Below are positions 20,637-33,028 of a DNA stretch of 64,000 bases, piece by piece. The position numbers and the translations under genes were made by a program. The stretch is from the NCBI RefSeq assembly GCF_000276665.1, contig NW_004955423.1, positions 876,842 through 940,841 of the forward strand, in the 5' to 3' direction. This DNA comes from Chinchilla lanigera. Lineage: Eukaryota; Chordata; Mammalia; Rodentia; Chinchillidae. Within the stretch, counting starts at the first letter, position 1. Each line of letters begins with the position of its first letter. The notes under the pieces were generated by a model that did not search any database, was not told the DNA's origin, and worked only from the letters and a program-made list of their open reading frames with translations.

Positions 20637-21040
20637 CACTGCATTTAAAGATGCCAGATAGTCAAACTCATAAAAGTGAGCAGAATGGCAATTGCCAGGG
20701 GCTGAGGGGAGAGGGAATGGTGAGGTGGTGGTCAAAGGGTAGAGAGTTCTGATTATACAAGATGAATAAGTTCTGGAGACTACTTACAGCATAGAGCCTG
20801 TAACTGAAAATACTGAATATCATACTCCAAGTCTTCTAAGAAGGAAGATCTTGTGTTAAGTTTTCTTACTACATAGGCACACAAAATTATAATAAAGGAG
20901 GCAGGAAGAAACTTGGGAGGTTTATGGCCTTGGTAGATGGCAGTGATGATTCCAGGGGTGGTATCTCCAACTTCATCCAATTGTATACACTAAATGTGTG
21001 CAGCTTTCCACTCTCAATCGTACCCCAACAGAATCTTTTC
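20637..21040 (+). mobile_element. old LINE-1 (L1M) 3' end, sense
   Basis: Diagnostic phrases: gagcagaatggcaattgcca, ggggctgaggggagagggaa, ggtcaaagggtagagagttc, tgattatacaagatgaataa, gttctggagactacttacag, and later acactaaatgtgtgcagc. This is the sense 3' UTR of an old mammalian L1. Confidence 0.7.
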
Positions 21041-24000
21041 AAAGGTAAAAGCTGCTGCCTGGTGATGATAGATGGCTCCCAGGTTCGATGGATTCAGAAT
21101 GACCAAGGGCAGGGAGATCTGTGTGGTCTCAATAGGAAATGTTAATTAGTTAAAACGGACCACTCTAATTTGGGGTATATGGCTCTGTGGAAATGCTATA
21201 TGAAATACTTAATTAATGGGAAGATGTCACTTCAGGTCGTACCCATGGGTCGTGGTTATTGCACAGTATGCCGGAGATTTCAGGGGAAAGCAAATACTTG
21301 CCTTGGGTAAACCATCTGGTCTTTGATTAGGAGTAGGGAGGAAGATACAGCCTGCTGGCTGTTGATCCGTGCCCTGACCCCTTCTCCCCACCATTGTTTC
21401 CCCTAGGAATAGCCCCCTGTGTCCCTTCCAGCTCAGGACTCTCCAGCCTCTGAGCAGAGGCAGCCAAACCTGAGTGCTTCTGCGCTTATATGTGAGTGTC
21501 TGTGTGGCCGTGAGACACGAACACGCAGGTGTGCTATGGGTAGGAAGACACTTTCCTGAGGGCTGTGTCTGAAACCTGGGCTTCAGCTGGGCTAGAGAAT
21601 ACCTCTGGACCCAAACTAAAGGGACATTTCTTATTTAGGCTGCGAAGACATTGAATCAGGGTGTAGTCAGAGTCTGCAGGAGAGCTGGAAACCAAATTGA
21701 AGAAAGGAAGGAATCTGGCTGGTTTCCCAAACTGCAGGAGTCTGGACAGGTATGAAAGCCAAGGTAAGAGGGAAGCACTCTAAGTACCCCAAGTGCTGAG
21801 GAGAGAGGGGCTCAGTGGTGGAATCATTGTTGCAGGAAGTCCTGTCTCCTGCCAGTGAGGAAAGCAGTGGTGGGGGCAGAGGGGTCCAGACAGAGGCTGT
21901 GGCAATCATTCTGTTGAAGAGTGATGATAGCCCTAGTAGAGGCAGGGGCCAAGGAAAGGTGTGCTCCACAGGGTCTGGTGCATGAGCTGGGGGCAGGGGA
22001 GAAGGGAGGGGCTGCGACCGTGCCCATGTCTCTGGTTTGGCTGGCTGGCTGGATGCAATGTCAATCACAGAGCCTGGGATCACAGAGGAAGGAGCAGCTG
22101 TCTGGATAAAGAGGATCAGTGAGACTGAGAGCTGCTGAGTAGAGGTACCTGTGGGGCATTTGAATAAAGGGTCAGTGATGTCCATATTTGGGACGCACCA
22201 TCGTGGAAGTCATGAGAAGAAGTGCCCCTGGAAGGGGGTGTGGATTGAGAAGGGGAGAGGCTGAGGCTGGAACCCCAGGGAAATGCTCATAGGTAAGAGG
22301 CCAGTGTTCAGCTAGGCAAGGCACAGTGGGGCAGCAGTGGTACTGGGGCCCGGCATTGCCGGGAGAAAGACTTAGCTGCGCTGGGGTGGGCTGCTCTAGG
22401 AGGAGCAGGGCTGTGGGGAGTAAACTCTGTGGCAAGCAGGACACGGGCCTAGGTGGAGATGGGCAGCGGTCTTTAAGGTTTGTTTGACGTTCTCAGCCAG
22501 CAGACCTTGCCTCAGCCTGCTGCTAGTGGGGGATGCTGGTTTGTCCTGACAGTGATGTCATATGTGGCAAAGACTGTTGTTTTTGTAGAGGAGTACAGTG
22601 CATTAAACAGCAAGACTTTTCTATGGACCCGGTTGCTTTTGCCTGGCTCTGGGGCTCAGCAGGGTGCTACCATTTGCATCTTCCTGCTGCGCACGCTGAC
22701 TTGTGTGTGTCCCCACTGCTACCCCTGAGTGCAGGCAGAATTGCTAGGCCCCGTTGTATGGTAGGCAGGTGGAGACTTGCTAGGCAGTTTGTCTGCCATG
22801 CATGTGGGTGGCGCTGCATGGAGCAGAGCTGGGGCCAGTGACCCTTCTAGGGGTTTGTTAGCATGGACTGATATTCCTGGCTTTCGCTTTTTGGCAGAGG
22901 AAGTGGAAAGATCTCTTGTTTGTTAACCTGCCCGTAAGAGGAATAAGGAAAGGACAATGGAGGGGTGAAATGTATCTGTCTTCAGCTTGGCCCTCAGTGC
23001 TGTTTTCAGCCCCTGTGGGAAAGTAGTTTGGAGGAAACAGAGCTGTTTTCCTGAGGGCACTGAGAGACTGAGAGCAGAGGCCCTGCTCCCGTCGTGTGGC
23101 ACAGAGCTGGGCAAGAGACCACGCGTCCAACTCGTGCGTGAAGTCAGCACCCAGGAGCTGGGTGCCAGTGTTCTTCGGTGGGCCTGATGACCCCAAGCAG
23201 TATACCCTCAAGTGGCTCCTTGTGTAGCTGTACCAGTAAGAGGAAACCAGAGGAGGAAAAAATAGCATGCAGCCTGCTTTTACTGTCAACACTGAACTGG
23301 ATAATGGGCATATAGCAAAGACAGCAAGAACGTGAACTGTTACTGAAGTTTTTTTGAATTTGGCTGAATCTGTAAGAAGATAGGGTGAGGAATGTTAGGG
23401 TTACCTGTAAAAGGGTCTGAGCTTAGGGATTTGCTATGGCTGGGGTAGCTGAGGGCACACACGACTGTAGGGCTGGGTCCCCTCGAGCTGGTGCCTCTGT
23501 CTCTAACGTAGTCTGAGTTGCCACTCTCTTGTACTCTCATAGCAAGGTCAGGGAACAGATCTCAGCCAAGGTTTTAGCAGACCCACTTGGACCTGACCTA
23601 AGACAAGGTCCTTTGGTGATAGGGTGACACCCACTGGAAGTTAGGTATCCATCTTAGTGCAAAGGGCTGGGCCCATGGGGAAGCCAGGCCTGGCACGTCA
23701 GCGCTCATGAGCCTGAGCTGTGCTTGTCCTCCTCACCGAGCAGGCCTTGGCTGGCTGTGTTCTCTCGGCCCAGCTCTATAAGAGCTTTAATTGGCTCAGG
23801 ACTTTGGGGTCAGCAGAGATATGTGAAATCCTTGTGGTGATTAAGTGTTGCAGAGAGTGGAGACTCCATGACCTTTCTAGCCTGGGTCTTGTGTCTCCAC
23901 AGGGGCCCACAAGAGGCCATGTGACACACAGCCAGGCCCATCTCAGTTGTGGCCCAGCAGGCAGCCTTTCAGCCAAGAGCTGCTTCCGCCCCTCCTAGGT

Positions 24001-24529
24001 GCCCAGTAGAGGAGGAACCCTAAGCTCAGCATGGCTTAGGAAATTAGCCACGCAATGGTGGGTTAAAACCTCTTTCTCTTTTTGTGAAGGGCAGAGAAAG
24101 AGAGATCTGTTCTGTCTATACTGTGCTTAACTTTTGGCGCCTTCCTGTTATCATAATGGTTCTTTGTTGGTGGCGAAAGCCTTTTCAGACCAGGGGGCAA
24201 TACCTCACCCTTGGCCACATTTTAAACGCTGCTGCCAGGGACCTGCTGACTGTGCTGCAGGCTGGGGGTTGCATCAGCTTATGTAGCTGCTGTGAGGTTA
24301 GTTTCTGGATAATGACTGCCTAGGATGGTCTCTAACTCTGTATGATAGTGTTGGAGAGCAGAGTGATATGCTCTGGGCTGGGGCATGGAGGCCTGGAACC
24401 TTCCGCAGTTCGTGCCCATAGCCTCCTGCTCTCCTCTCCGCCTGAGAAGGGTGGGAAGTGTGGAGGGAGGGCTTTTTTCCGTTCTTTTCTTTCACAACCT
24501 CTCCTCACCCATCACCCACTGTCCCTCTG
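21041..24529. other. 3.5 kb of single-copy, moderately GC-rich non-coding DNA
   Basis: This is the largest stretch without recognised repeats. It holds the longest frame of the window, 172 codons on the minus strand (21667-22185): proline/serine-rich, no domain, no signal sequence, and with overlapping frames on both strands. I treat it as chance. A TATA-like ctctataagagc lies at 23773-23784 without other promoter features. The absence of repeats is compatible with conserved or regulatory DNA, but I cannot show that. Confidence 0.4.
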
Positions 24530-24905
24530 TTATGCGTTGTGTCTAGATGTCCCCCCAAAGCTTTATGCAGTCGGGGGGGCGGTGGGCTTTTCAGAGGTAG
24601 CGGAATCTAGAGTGTGTGATGCTGGGATTGAGGGTGTGTGATTAGTACATCAGTCCACTGACTAGTTTGGCACTTCCCTAATCGCGGTAGCCTAGAGAGA
24701 GCGTAAAGGGGAAAAAGACTCCGTTAATGACGCCCCCATTGCTTTTGCTATCTTCTGCCACCGTGAGCTGTTGCCCCTCTGACATATGCTACCCTGCCTT
24801 GGAGCCAGCCTGTTATGGACTGAAACCTCTACAAACTGTTCAATAAACCTTTCCTCCTCTAACTTTGGGTGTAGGGTGTTTTGTCTCAGCAACAAGAGAA
24901 AAATA
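24530..24905 (+). mobile_element. rodent MaLR LTR (ORR1/MT/MST-like), solo
   Basis: It begins ttgtgtctagatgtccccc, and the 3' end reads tgttatggactgaaacctc, caataaacctttcctcctc, gggtgttttgtctcagcaac, aagagaaaaataag. The aataaa and the gtattttgtcacagcaac-type end are typical of rodent MaLR LTRs. No internal retroviral sequence is present. Confidence 0.65.
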
Positions 24906-26814
24906 AGACACCTTCCTTCCAAATGAGATGGAAAAATAAAAATAAAGGTAGGTGACAGGGATGCCCAGGAGATGAACAGATAGGAGGGAACCAAACCAGA
25001 CTCAGCTAGTAGTGTGGTAAGCTCCAATAGCCAAGCATGGCTCTAAGACTGGTCAGTATTTCTCAACTTCCAAGAATGTTTCTCAGATATTTTCCTCCTG
25101 GGGTCCTCAGTAGTCTTCCATATTTTAAAAATGACCTAGACCACAAAGCCTAAAGCAGAGTAAGGTTACAGTCACCTTTGGGAATCTAGTGAAAGTGTCT
25201 TAGGTTTAGACCATGCTAAAACTGGCTCCTCATTAGAGGTGTTCCCCAGACAGATTCTTAGCATGGCAGACTCGCAGAGACCCCAGGAGCAGAATATCTG
25301 AGTCTGTAGGCTTGTATGTCCATCGTACAAGCCAGGGGTTGGGCCGCGGAAGGAGCCATGAAGGGAGACCCTAAATCCAGAAGATTGGGAGGTTGGTGAT
25401 AACCCTGCAGGGAGAATGAGTGGACTCAGAAGAATGTCCCCTACTCTCTGTAGCCCTTGTGAGGTCATCTCCTCCCTCTTGAAGGAATAGAGAGAAAGAG
25501 GTATAGGAGTCACTGCGCTCTCTGGAGAGGGTCAGCTGTTTATCAGACAGTTGACCAAGCTGCAGACAGATTCTTATTCCTGTTGTCCACAGCAACTTAC
25601 CTCATAGTCATTGCTTCTCTCCATGTGCAACTATCCTGGGAATTAGGCCGGTAGGCTACCCACCAGCTAGCTAAATGCAGTGAGGTACAAATGCAAACAT
25701 GGGTGTGAGAAAACCTGCGGGGAGCTGCTGCAGACTGCATTCTTCTGTGGGAGCAGGGAGGCCATTGGTAGGCCTGACTGCTTCCCTGGCCCAGCTCTAT
25801 CCCTGGGCCCCATGATCTTGTTCTCCTTTTAGAAAACAACCGACCCCCTAATTCTGACAGGAGACGGGAGTGAGGGTCTTCCTCTTAGCAGTTTAGCAAT
25901 GCTAAGTATAGAACAGACCCTAACGATGACTTTCTCACCTGGGGCTGAGCTAGAGCCACATCTAGGTCACAAAACATGCCAATAGTTTTTTCTTGCCGCT
26001 TTGCAACCCTGGAGAGGCCAGTCCAGCACAACATAGCACCTCTGCCTCTCCCATCCCAAGCAACTATAGAAACCTAGAGTGCAAGCTTCAGAAGCTCAGG
26101 CACCTCCACAGATGGGACTGGGCTGTTCACGTGCTTGACACAGCTACCATGGAGATGCCCAGGACTGATCATCAATTCCATGTGACTCTCTGAGTATTTT
26201 TGGTGCCAAGAGTCATTTTAATCCTTTTCAGAGGCCGTACCTAGGCATTCCCTGGAGTGCACCTTAGGGAGAAGGGACAATGGGCTCAGATATACTTCTT
26301 TCCAAATGACGTATCACCTCTAAGAAGCTAACCAAAGCCCCTTTAGTTTCTGTTTAAAAACAGTTTTTAAAATATATACTTTATAAAAATTTCAACTGAG
26401 GTTGGAAAAATCAACACAAGGTATTAATTTGCTTTACTAGTTTTTTGCCCTAACCCAAATAGGTCTAAAGGGGCAGGAACAATGAAATATGAAGTTTACA
26501 ATAACTTGTACAAGTGCAGGACAGTCCTCCAGGTTAGCCATCGGGCTGATTTCTAACTTGTAGCATCAGCTGCTGGTTTTCTAAGTAAAGCAGAGCTCTA
26601 TACTACTTAGTACCCTGAGGTGATTATTAGCTCAGTGTGTAATGTTGCAGAGATAGAGTGGCTTAGGAGGGGGCTAAAAGTGAACACCTCAAGAACAACC
26701 CTGGGCTGACTCTGGTCAGCCATTGTTTTCTAGAAGACAGGGAACCCATCTACCAAGGACTAAAAAGCAGCTTAACTCAGTCTCTCTCCCTCTGCCTCTC
26801 CCTGTGCCTCTCCC
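24906..26814. other. non-coding, no recognised element
   Basis: Frames of 111, 113 and 74 codons on the minus strand overlap one another without any domain. An AT-rich patch lies at 26350-26440. Confidence 0.35.
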
Positions 26815-26903
26815 TCACTCTTTTTTTGGTACAAGGAATCAAACTCAGGACCTTGCACTTGCCAAACAGGCGCTGTGCTGCTGTGCTATATCCTTGCCCT
26901 GTC
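26815..26903 (-). mobile_element. diverged ID SINE
   Basis: tttttttggtacaaggaatc, aaactcaggaccttgcactt, gccaaacaggcgctgtgctg, tgctatatccttgccct. No clear TSD. Confidence 0.75.
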
Positions 26904-28276
26904 TCTTTAGATTATGCATAGCTCTAATTCTATTTATCAGTTCTGTGCATTTTTGTTTGTGCTGTTGATCGTTCACAACCCACTGAAAGTGTCAGGGGCG
27001 CTAGATAAAGACAGACACCAGCCACAAGTCCATATAACTAGGGACATATTCTTCTCCCTCTTATTTGCCAAGGGCAGGTGAACTTCAATGGCAAGCTGGC
27101 TTCTGCCTGTGGGGATTCCCGGTCTGTTTGATTTGAGCTCTGAAGTCAACGAAATTCCAGATGACCCTGAAATGAGATAGGAAACAAAATCTTAAAATGA
27201 CTCAAAAGCCCCTGTCAGTTGTTATCTTAGATCATTTTAAATGATTAAATGTTTCCTTCCTTCTGCATGTACATGCAGATATCCTGTGTTTACACACACA
27301 TACACAAACACATGTCCTTCTTCACCCTGTACTTTTATATGTACATTTATATATTTTTCATCTACAAAATGATGAAAAGAAAGTCTGGTTCATTTTTACC
27401 TCTGAGAAGTCTTATGTGGGTCAGATGATATGACGCAAGCTCTCCAGAAAGATTAAGTGCTACAGCAGCGGAATGACATCCCCACCAATAACCAGAATTT
27501 CATCATTTGTTATCTGATTACTCTGCATCTTGTTCTTTATGTTCAGGGGAAGGAGGAGATCTGACATTTAGGTTCAGACTCAGGGTGATCTCTGTACTGA
27601 CAAGACCGAAGCTGGGGGAATACAGTAGGACGCAGGCATGTTTTTCCAGAAGGCTGACTGAGCAGTTCTGCAAACATTTGCAAGTACAGAGCAGAATTCC
27701 ATGCAGCCTTGAAACTCTGAGCCAAGACGCAGCATTAACAAAGCCAAAAGATTCATTTCTTTCACTGTGGGAGTATTACAGTCATCCTTTAAATGGCCAT
27801 TCAGTTTTATGTTCAGTAAGCACTTTGGTTGAGAAATACTTGCACTGGAGGGCGAAAAGTCCTTGGCTTTAAATGAAAAATGACGGGGCTGTGATCCTTG
27901 TCACAATCTGGACATCACATTCTTACTTGCCAAAGGTGACTCCCTGGTGGAGCACCTTAGTCACAGAACTAATGCCTAATCCAGGTGTGTAGGATTCCAG
28001 ATGTATGTGTTAGGGGCAAGGGCAAAGCTGTGGGACCACTTTTTACCACTCTTCTCTATAAGATTTCCTGTGATTTATGTCACTGTAAAGTATCCTTAAG
28101 ACCTCTTGCAAAAGATCCTAAATGTTAGCCCAGTACCTACCCAACCCAGTGGCTAAGGGCTACTCTGCCATTCTAATAGCAGGGAGTAGAAGCTGTGGGA
28201 TCTCAGGAAGTCACTGGTTTGGGCTACTTATTAGGGTTCCAGATAGAAGCATTCCCCTCTGCCAAGTTGAATAGTC

Positions 28277-28279
<3 letters not shown>
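26904..28279. other. non-coding, no recognised element
   Basis: Single-copy. The 121-codon plus frame at 27507-27872 is overlapped by two minus-strand frames and has no recognisable domain. Confidence 0.35.
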
Positions 28280-28323
<44 letters not shown>

Positions 28324-28328
28324 TGTGT
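28280..28328 (+). repeat. (GT)n microsatellite
   Basis: About 22 GT units with one TT interruption near the end. It gives the VCVCVC peptide in the 77-codon frame. Confidence 0.95.
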
Positions 28329-28498
28329 GCAGGCACGCCTGTTAGAATAGTAGTGTCTCATGTATCTAAACAGAGGAAATACTGCAGGAGAGCTGCCTCA
28401 CTAGGCAGTTGTGAAGATAGACCCAAGAGAGAGAGGCTGATGTGTCTCCACTACCAAGAAATAGGCTTTCATGAGCCATTGAAATATCCCATCCAGAA

Positions 28499-28586
28499 GG
28501 GGCTGGGGATTTAGCTCAGTGGCACGAGCGCCTGCCTGGCAAACACAGCTCCTGAGTTCAATCCCCGGTACCCCCCCCCCAAAAAA
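28499..28586 (+). mobile_element. ID SINE with 12-bp TSD
   Basis: aggggctggggatttagctc, agtggcacgagcgcctgcct, ggcaaacacagctcctgagt, tcaatccccggtacc, then a C-run and A-run. Flanks atatcccatcca (28484-28495) and ataccccatcca (28593-28604) differ at one base. The ccccccccc run replaces the ggagaaaaacc tail. Confidence 0.88.
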
Positions 28587-28744
28587 GTTGAGATACCCCA
28601 TCCACCAGTGTAAAAGTAGCCACATTCCTTTAGATGCCAGCACGAAGATGTAGCTGCATCTTTGTCCCGCACCCTCAGGAAGCAGGTGAAACATTCCCAT
28701 TCCCTTTCCCATTCTTGTGTGTAATATAAGAAACACAGTTTATA

Positions 28745-28935
28745 AACAGAGGGCCTGGATTTTCCTCCCAGCCCTATCACTTACCTGCTATGAACTTTGA
28801 ACAAGTCCTCTCTGGTATTATTTCTTTGTTTACAGAGGGGACAAGACCTACTTTAAAGGGCCTTAAAGTTGAACCTATGCAAATCACTGAATGTAGAAAC
28901 ACCCTTTAAGTTTAAAGCACTCTACGAATAAAAAA
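28745..28935 (+). repeat. MIR SINE
   Basis: tcccagccctatcacttacc, tgctatgaactttgaacaag, tcctctctggtattatttc, tttgtttacagaggggac and tttaaagcactctacgaa follow the sense MIR order. Confidence 0.55.
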
Positions 28936-30904
28936 CAATATTGTTATTGAAGAGATTAAGTTCCTGTGTCACGTGATTCATCAGTAAGATGGGACGAGAA
29001 TGTAGCTCAAGGTAATAAATACATTGCCATAGCTATCACTAGTGCACTGTTCTTCTCCAAAAAAAAACCAGCAGATGAATGGAGGCTTGCCAGAGTCAAA
29101 AGACATCAGTTCCTACTACTTTTTTTTCTTCTTTGAAAGGCATTCTGGTGCCATTAGTTCCTTCTCCGAAGAGGCGAAAGAAGCTCCTTATTTATAATGA
29201 TATGGAGGTGTGCTCTGGGGGTGACAGGCCAGTCTCTTTCCCTCGCTGGGCTCAGCAGTCCTCAGCCTTTCCCATTTGAGACAGGACAAGTGACACTCAT
29301 AAAGCTCGGATCGAAGATGTGTGAGATACATGCACCAGCTCCCCACAGAGAATGTCATCATTACGCACTGCAAGCATGAACTAGTAAAAATAAAAATTAA
29401 AAAGGAAACTATAAAAAATACAGTTCAGATTCCCTCTCCCTAGCTTTTCCTCCATGAGCATGTGTCAGAATACAAATAGGTAGTGACACTGTGTACATAA
29501 CCACGAATGCCCTCTTACTTCACTCATTTTGAATCCAATAATTTATTTTAATTTTAAATCCACTGCTGTTACTTTTAATACATTATTTGTGAAACAACTC
29601 ACAACCAGTTGACATGTGATGCCGTACCTGAAATTCAAGATTAAAAATTGAAAACGTTTTTTCTGCAAGTGAAGGCAGGATTTTGTCATACGCATCTTAG
29701 AATTTTTAGTGCCTGGCACATGGTGGACCCTTGGTCCTTGAATTGGTGGCTATAGCCAGGGAAGGAGAAATTTCCTAGCTCCTAACAGATGAGCTCTGAG
29801 ACCATTCCCAGCCCAGATGCTAGTTAGTGAATCATGACTCTTTTAGGAGCACTGCAGTCACATGGCCGAGGATGAGAAACGAACTCCATTGTGGATGGAA
29901 GGAGTTCTTTGAGGGTGAGCCAGTTTCCTTCACACCCTGGCGGTGACAGTTTTATGTAGAAGAGTTAGTGGCCAGCTTCTTGCATGCTGCCATTGAAGAG
30001 GGCGGCCTCTTGCGCCCAGGAAATGCCTGAGGTTTGGGCTTGGTGAGGACGGTCAAACTGAATGTGCAGGTAGTACTCCTCAGGGAGTAAATGTGAAAGG
30101 CCAAAGCAGATCTTTGCAAGCACTGTTCCTGTGATCTTCAAAGACAAAACTTTTACCTGGGACAATGGGTGGGCCTGCAGGTCCAGGGGATTCATGGATA
30201 CCAAAGCCAAACCTGGCATGGATTTTTCCTCTGAGGCTGGGAACACCTTTCCAGGGCGGCAGCCCAAGCCACACACCCCTGTGAAGGAGCCGTTTGGAGG
30301 CTAGTATCCCTCAGGCACTGGCCGAGAATACCAGGATGTGGGAATTTTCCAAATAGTTTGTCACAAGTGTGTTTATGGTTCTGGAGGCCAAGAGGAAAGT
30401 GGTTATGCGGCATGTTTGAGATTAGAATGTGTGGATGAATTGCTCTGTGACTTGATACTTTTTCCTGCAGCTGAAAAAAAATGTAGATCTGATGGACTTA
30501 ACCAAGCTTATGAAGCAAACTAGGGCCCCAGAGGTAAAGCTGCGTGGCTCTTTCATCCTTAAGGATGGCAAAATGGCTACCAGAGTCTGATAACTTTTGA
30601 TGATACCAGGCCAACTCTGTGTTAGGTATAAATTAAAAAAGTCAAAGTGTTCAGAGCTGTAAACCTCTCTCTTGAAAGAAGGAATTGTAGGTAGCAAATG
30701 GGAAAAGAGAGGCACTAGGAGAACCAAAATGACCGAAGGCATAAAGGGAAGGCACCTGGTCTGGGCGCTCAGATGTGCTGTTGGCAGTCCCGGCCGTGGC
30801 CCTGAGGGTGGGCTGTGCAGCCTGACCAGCGGAGGTGCCAGCCTGGCCGTGCTGCTGGTTCCCTGTGAAGTTTAAGTCATTAGCACCTCGATCTTCAGCT
30901 TCAG
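28936..30904. other. non-coding; traces of MIR-like sequence only
   Basis: tcacgtgattcatcagtaag and atgggacgagaatgtagc at 28970-29005, and agtgcctggcacatggtgg at 29708-29726, are MIR/L2-like scraps. Minus-strand frames of 103 and 106 codons (29965-30276, 30422-30742) overlap other frames and show no domain. Confidence 0.35.
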
Positions 30905-31030
30905 TGGCTGCCTCACTGAGTTCTGGTGAAAATGAAAGAAGATAAATTTATGCAATGTTTGCCACTGTGTGTGGCATGGAGTGAGCACAGTGTCTGGGGG
31001 TGTTCCTGCAGTAGCTGTGACTGTCATCAT
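30905..31030 (+). repeat. MIR SINE 3' part
   Basis: gtggctgcctcactgagttc, gataaatttatgcaatgttt, gccactgtgtgtggcatgg and agtgagcacagtgtc follow the 3' half of a sense MIR. Confidence 0.45.
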
Positions 31031-31054
31031 CCACTCTGACTGTTCCAGTCACCA

Positions 31055-31510
31055 CTGCTACATCACAAATAGCATACACGTGACAGCAAAGACACTCAAC
31101 CATTTCATCATGCTTATAGATTCTGTGGGTCAGGAATTCAGAAACAGTAGAATAAGGATGGTTTATCTCTGTTCCGTGATATACATTATCTGCGAAGGTT
31201 TGAAACCTTGGGTATCTCAGCTTTGGGACCTAGCATCATCTGAAGGCTAATTTACTCACACTTCTGGTGCCTGTGAAGGGCTTGGAGGCTGGGACTGCCA
31301 ACCACGGGCCTACATGTGGCCTCTCCGTGTGGCTGCTCCACAACATGGTCTCAAGGTAGTTAAGACATCGAACATGGTGCCTGGTTTCTCCCCAAAGAAC
31401 CAGCTAGAAGCGGACTCATCTTTTCTGATTTAGCCTCAGAAGTTTGCTATATTTTATTGCTTACAAATGAGACGTTAAGGTCAGCTCCCTATATTCAAAA
31501 GGAGGGCATT
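31055..31510 (-). mobile_element. MLT1-like (J/K type) LTR relic
   Basis: tagattctgtgggtcaggaa, ttcagaaacagtagaataag, tagcatcatctgaaggctaa, ctacatgtggcctctccgtg, tggctgctccacaacatgg, tttagcctcagaagtttgc. This is the antisense order also seen at 318-620. Solo LTR relic. Confidence 0.6.
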
Positions 31511-31561
31511 TGTGGATGGAAGGAATGCTAAAGAATTTGCAGGCATGTTTTAAAACCACTG

Positions 31562-31652
31562 TAGAAGGCCAGAAATACAGCTCAGTGGCACAGCACCTTC
31601 CTGGCATGTGCAAGGTCAGGAGTTTGATTCCCAGTACCAAATAAAGAAATTA
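31562..31652 (+). mobile_element. diverged ID SINE
   Basis: aaggccagaaatacagctca, gtggcacagcaccttcctgg, catgtgcaaggtcaggagtt, tgattcccagtaccaaataa. Its A-rich tail has expanded into the following (AAAT)n. Confidence 0.78.
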
Positions 31653-31682
31653 CATAAATAAATAAATAAATAAATAAATAAA
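31648..31682 (+). repeat. (AAAT)n microsatellite
   Basis: Seven or eight AAAT units growing out of the tail of the ID SINE to the left, a common origin of such repeats. Confidence 0.9.
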
Positions 31683-31699
31683 CCACAAAGGTGACAGAA

Positions 31700-31845
31700 A
31701 ATAATAATGCCTATGGTACAGAATACAATTCCAAAAGCCTGTTTATTTAATCCTCACATCTTTGAGAGGTGGGCAAAACAGGTAATATAACCCCACTTTG
31801 CAGTTGCAAGAAAAGCTCGGAAAGGCGAGTTGCTTCATTTCCTGA
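31700..31845 (-). repeat. MIR SINE, antisense
   Basis: tttatttaatcctcacatct, ttgagaggtgggcaaaacag, ataaccccactttgcagttg, caagaaaagctcggaaagg. Antisense MIR order, diverged. Confidence 0.5.
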
Positions 31846-32402
31846 GCTGCATGCTGAAGAGTTTATGGAAGATGCCATGACTAGTCCCTTCCAGCTTTGA
31901 AAAGTGGTGGTTTTCAGTTTCTTGCAGAAGGAGGCAATTCTGAAATCCGGCTTTAAGTGAGGGAAGCACTTCAACCAGAACTCTACTTAGTGTTTCAACA
32001 ATTTCTGTGGCTTTCTGGGGCAAACTGAATTGCTTCCACTTAGCTAACACCTCCATTCTAGCAGCAGCTAATTTTAGATTCCTTGGTCCAATGCCAAATG
32101 TCAAAGGAGAGTTAAAGAATAATCTTTGCTCAATTTGGAGTACACATTCCTTTCACAAAGACCAATTCTGGTGCTTTCTGCTAAGGTAAGGAAAACTCCA
32201 TTTATCACACATCTTTAAATTGAAACATTTCAGCCAAAGCAAGAAAAATGAAAAGGTCAAGGTCATCTTTAAGCAAATTACCTACTAAGCAAGTAAGTAC
32301 CAAGAATGGAGACTTGTAAGGGTAAGATTACTAAATTTATTCAAGTTCTGTGTGCTTTACTTGTGTTCTTCATTTGAGGAGTAGAAATAAAATACTTAAA
32401 AT
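31846..32402. other. non-coding, no recognised element
   Basis: AT-rich single-copy. Short frames on both strands only. Confidence 0.35.
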
Positions 32403-32416
32403 TAAACATGCAATTT

Positions 32417-33014
32417 AATTTAATTTTTTTATTTTAAAGAGAGTAGTAAAAAACAAAAGAACAACAGCAATGTACCAACATCACAGACATAAACAAAACA
32501 AAGCAAGAACATCAAAAGTGATACAGGGTTTCAAAACAAAATGATAGGAATTAACAGTGGTTGTTGTATTACATATTATTATCTTCAATTACGTTGCTCA
32601 GATTACCAGATGTAAGAATGGAAGATTGTTCAAACCATTAAAGAGAATAAAACAATAATTATTAAATAAAACATTAGAGATAGAGTTTCACTAGACATGG
32701 TGGTAGGAATTCACCATGGTTGTTCCATTGCATATTGTTGTCTTCAAATCAGTTGCTCAGATTACCAGATATAAGCACGCAAAATTGGTTGGAATATAAA
32801 AAATTTTAAGCATTAACTGTTCTTTTCAATATACCATCAGACATCAGCAATACAGTTATCCCAGCTATTCTTCTATATACATATATATATCTATATATCT
32901 ATATATAGATATATAGATATATTTTTGCCATTCTTCTTTCTTTTTTCTTCTTTCCCTCATCCCAGTTGTTCCTTCCTTTGAGCAATTTCTTTCCCTTTCT
33001 TATCATTATTGTAC
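32417..33014 (-). mobile_element. 5'-truncated LINE-1, 3' UTR with tandem units
   Basis: The left side begins with the antisense poly-A and tattttaaagagagtagt, which is the L1 3' end shared with the 54.5-kb copy. TSDs taaacatgcaattt (32403-32416) and taaacatgtaattt (33015-33028) differ at one base. Inside, two related units of about 120-150 bp follow each other (see findings). It ends near ttgagcaatttctttcccttt. Only 3' UTR, no ORF. Confidence 0.8.
32873..32926. repeat. AT-rich palindromic simple repeat inside the L1 3' UTR
   Basis: tatatacatatatatatc then tatatatctatatatagata; the latter part is self-complementary. It corresponds to the short atatatatat in the 10.3-kb copy, expanded here. 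Confidence 0.8.
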
Positions 33015-33028
33015 TAAACATGTAATTT

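Noticed and set aside
21667..22185. 172-codon open frame on the minus strand, the longest in the window
   Set aside because: Proline/serine/leucine-rich, no domain or signal sequence, overlapped by frames on both strands. Such length is expected by chance in GC-rich DNA over 64 kb.
23773..23784. TATA-like box ctctataagagc
   Set aside because: No CpG enrichment, initiator or downstream exon signal. A single short match is expected by chance.
28280..28328. Peptide with VCVCVC repeats
   Set aside because: Translation of a (GT)n microsatellite.
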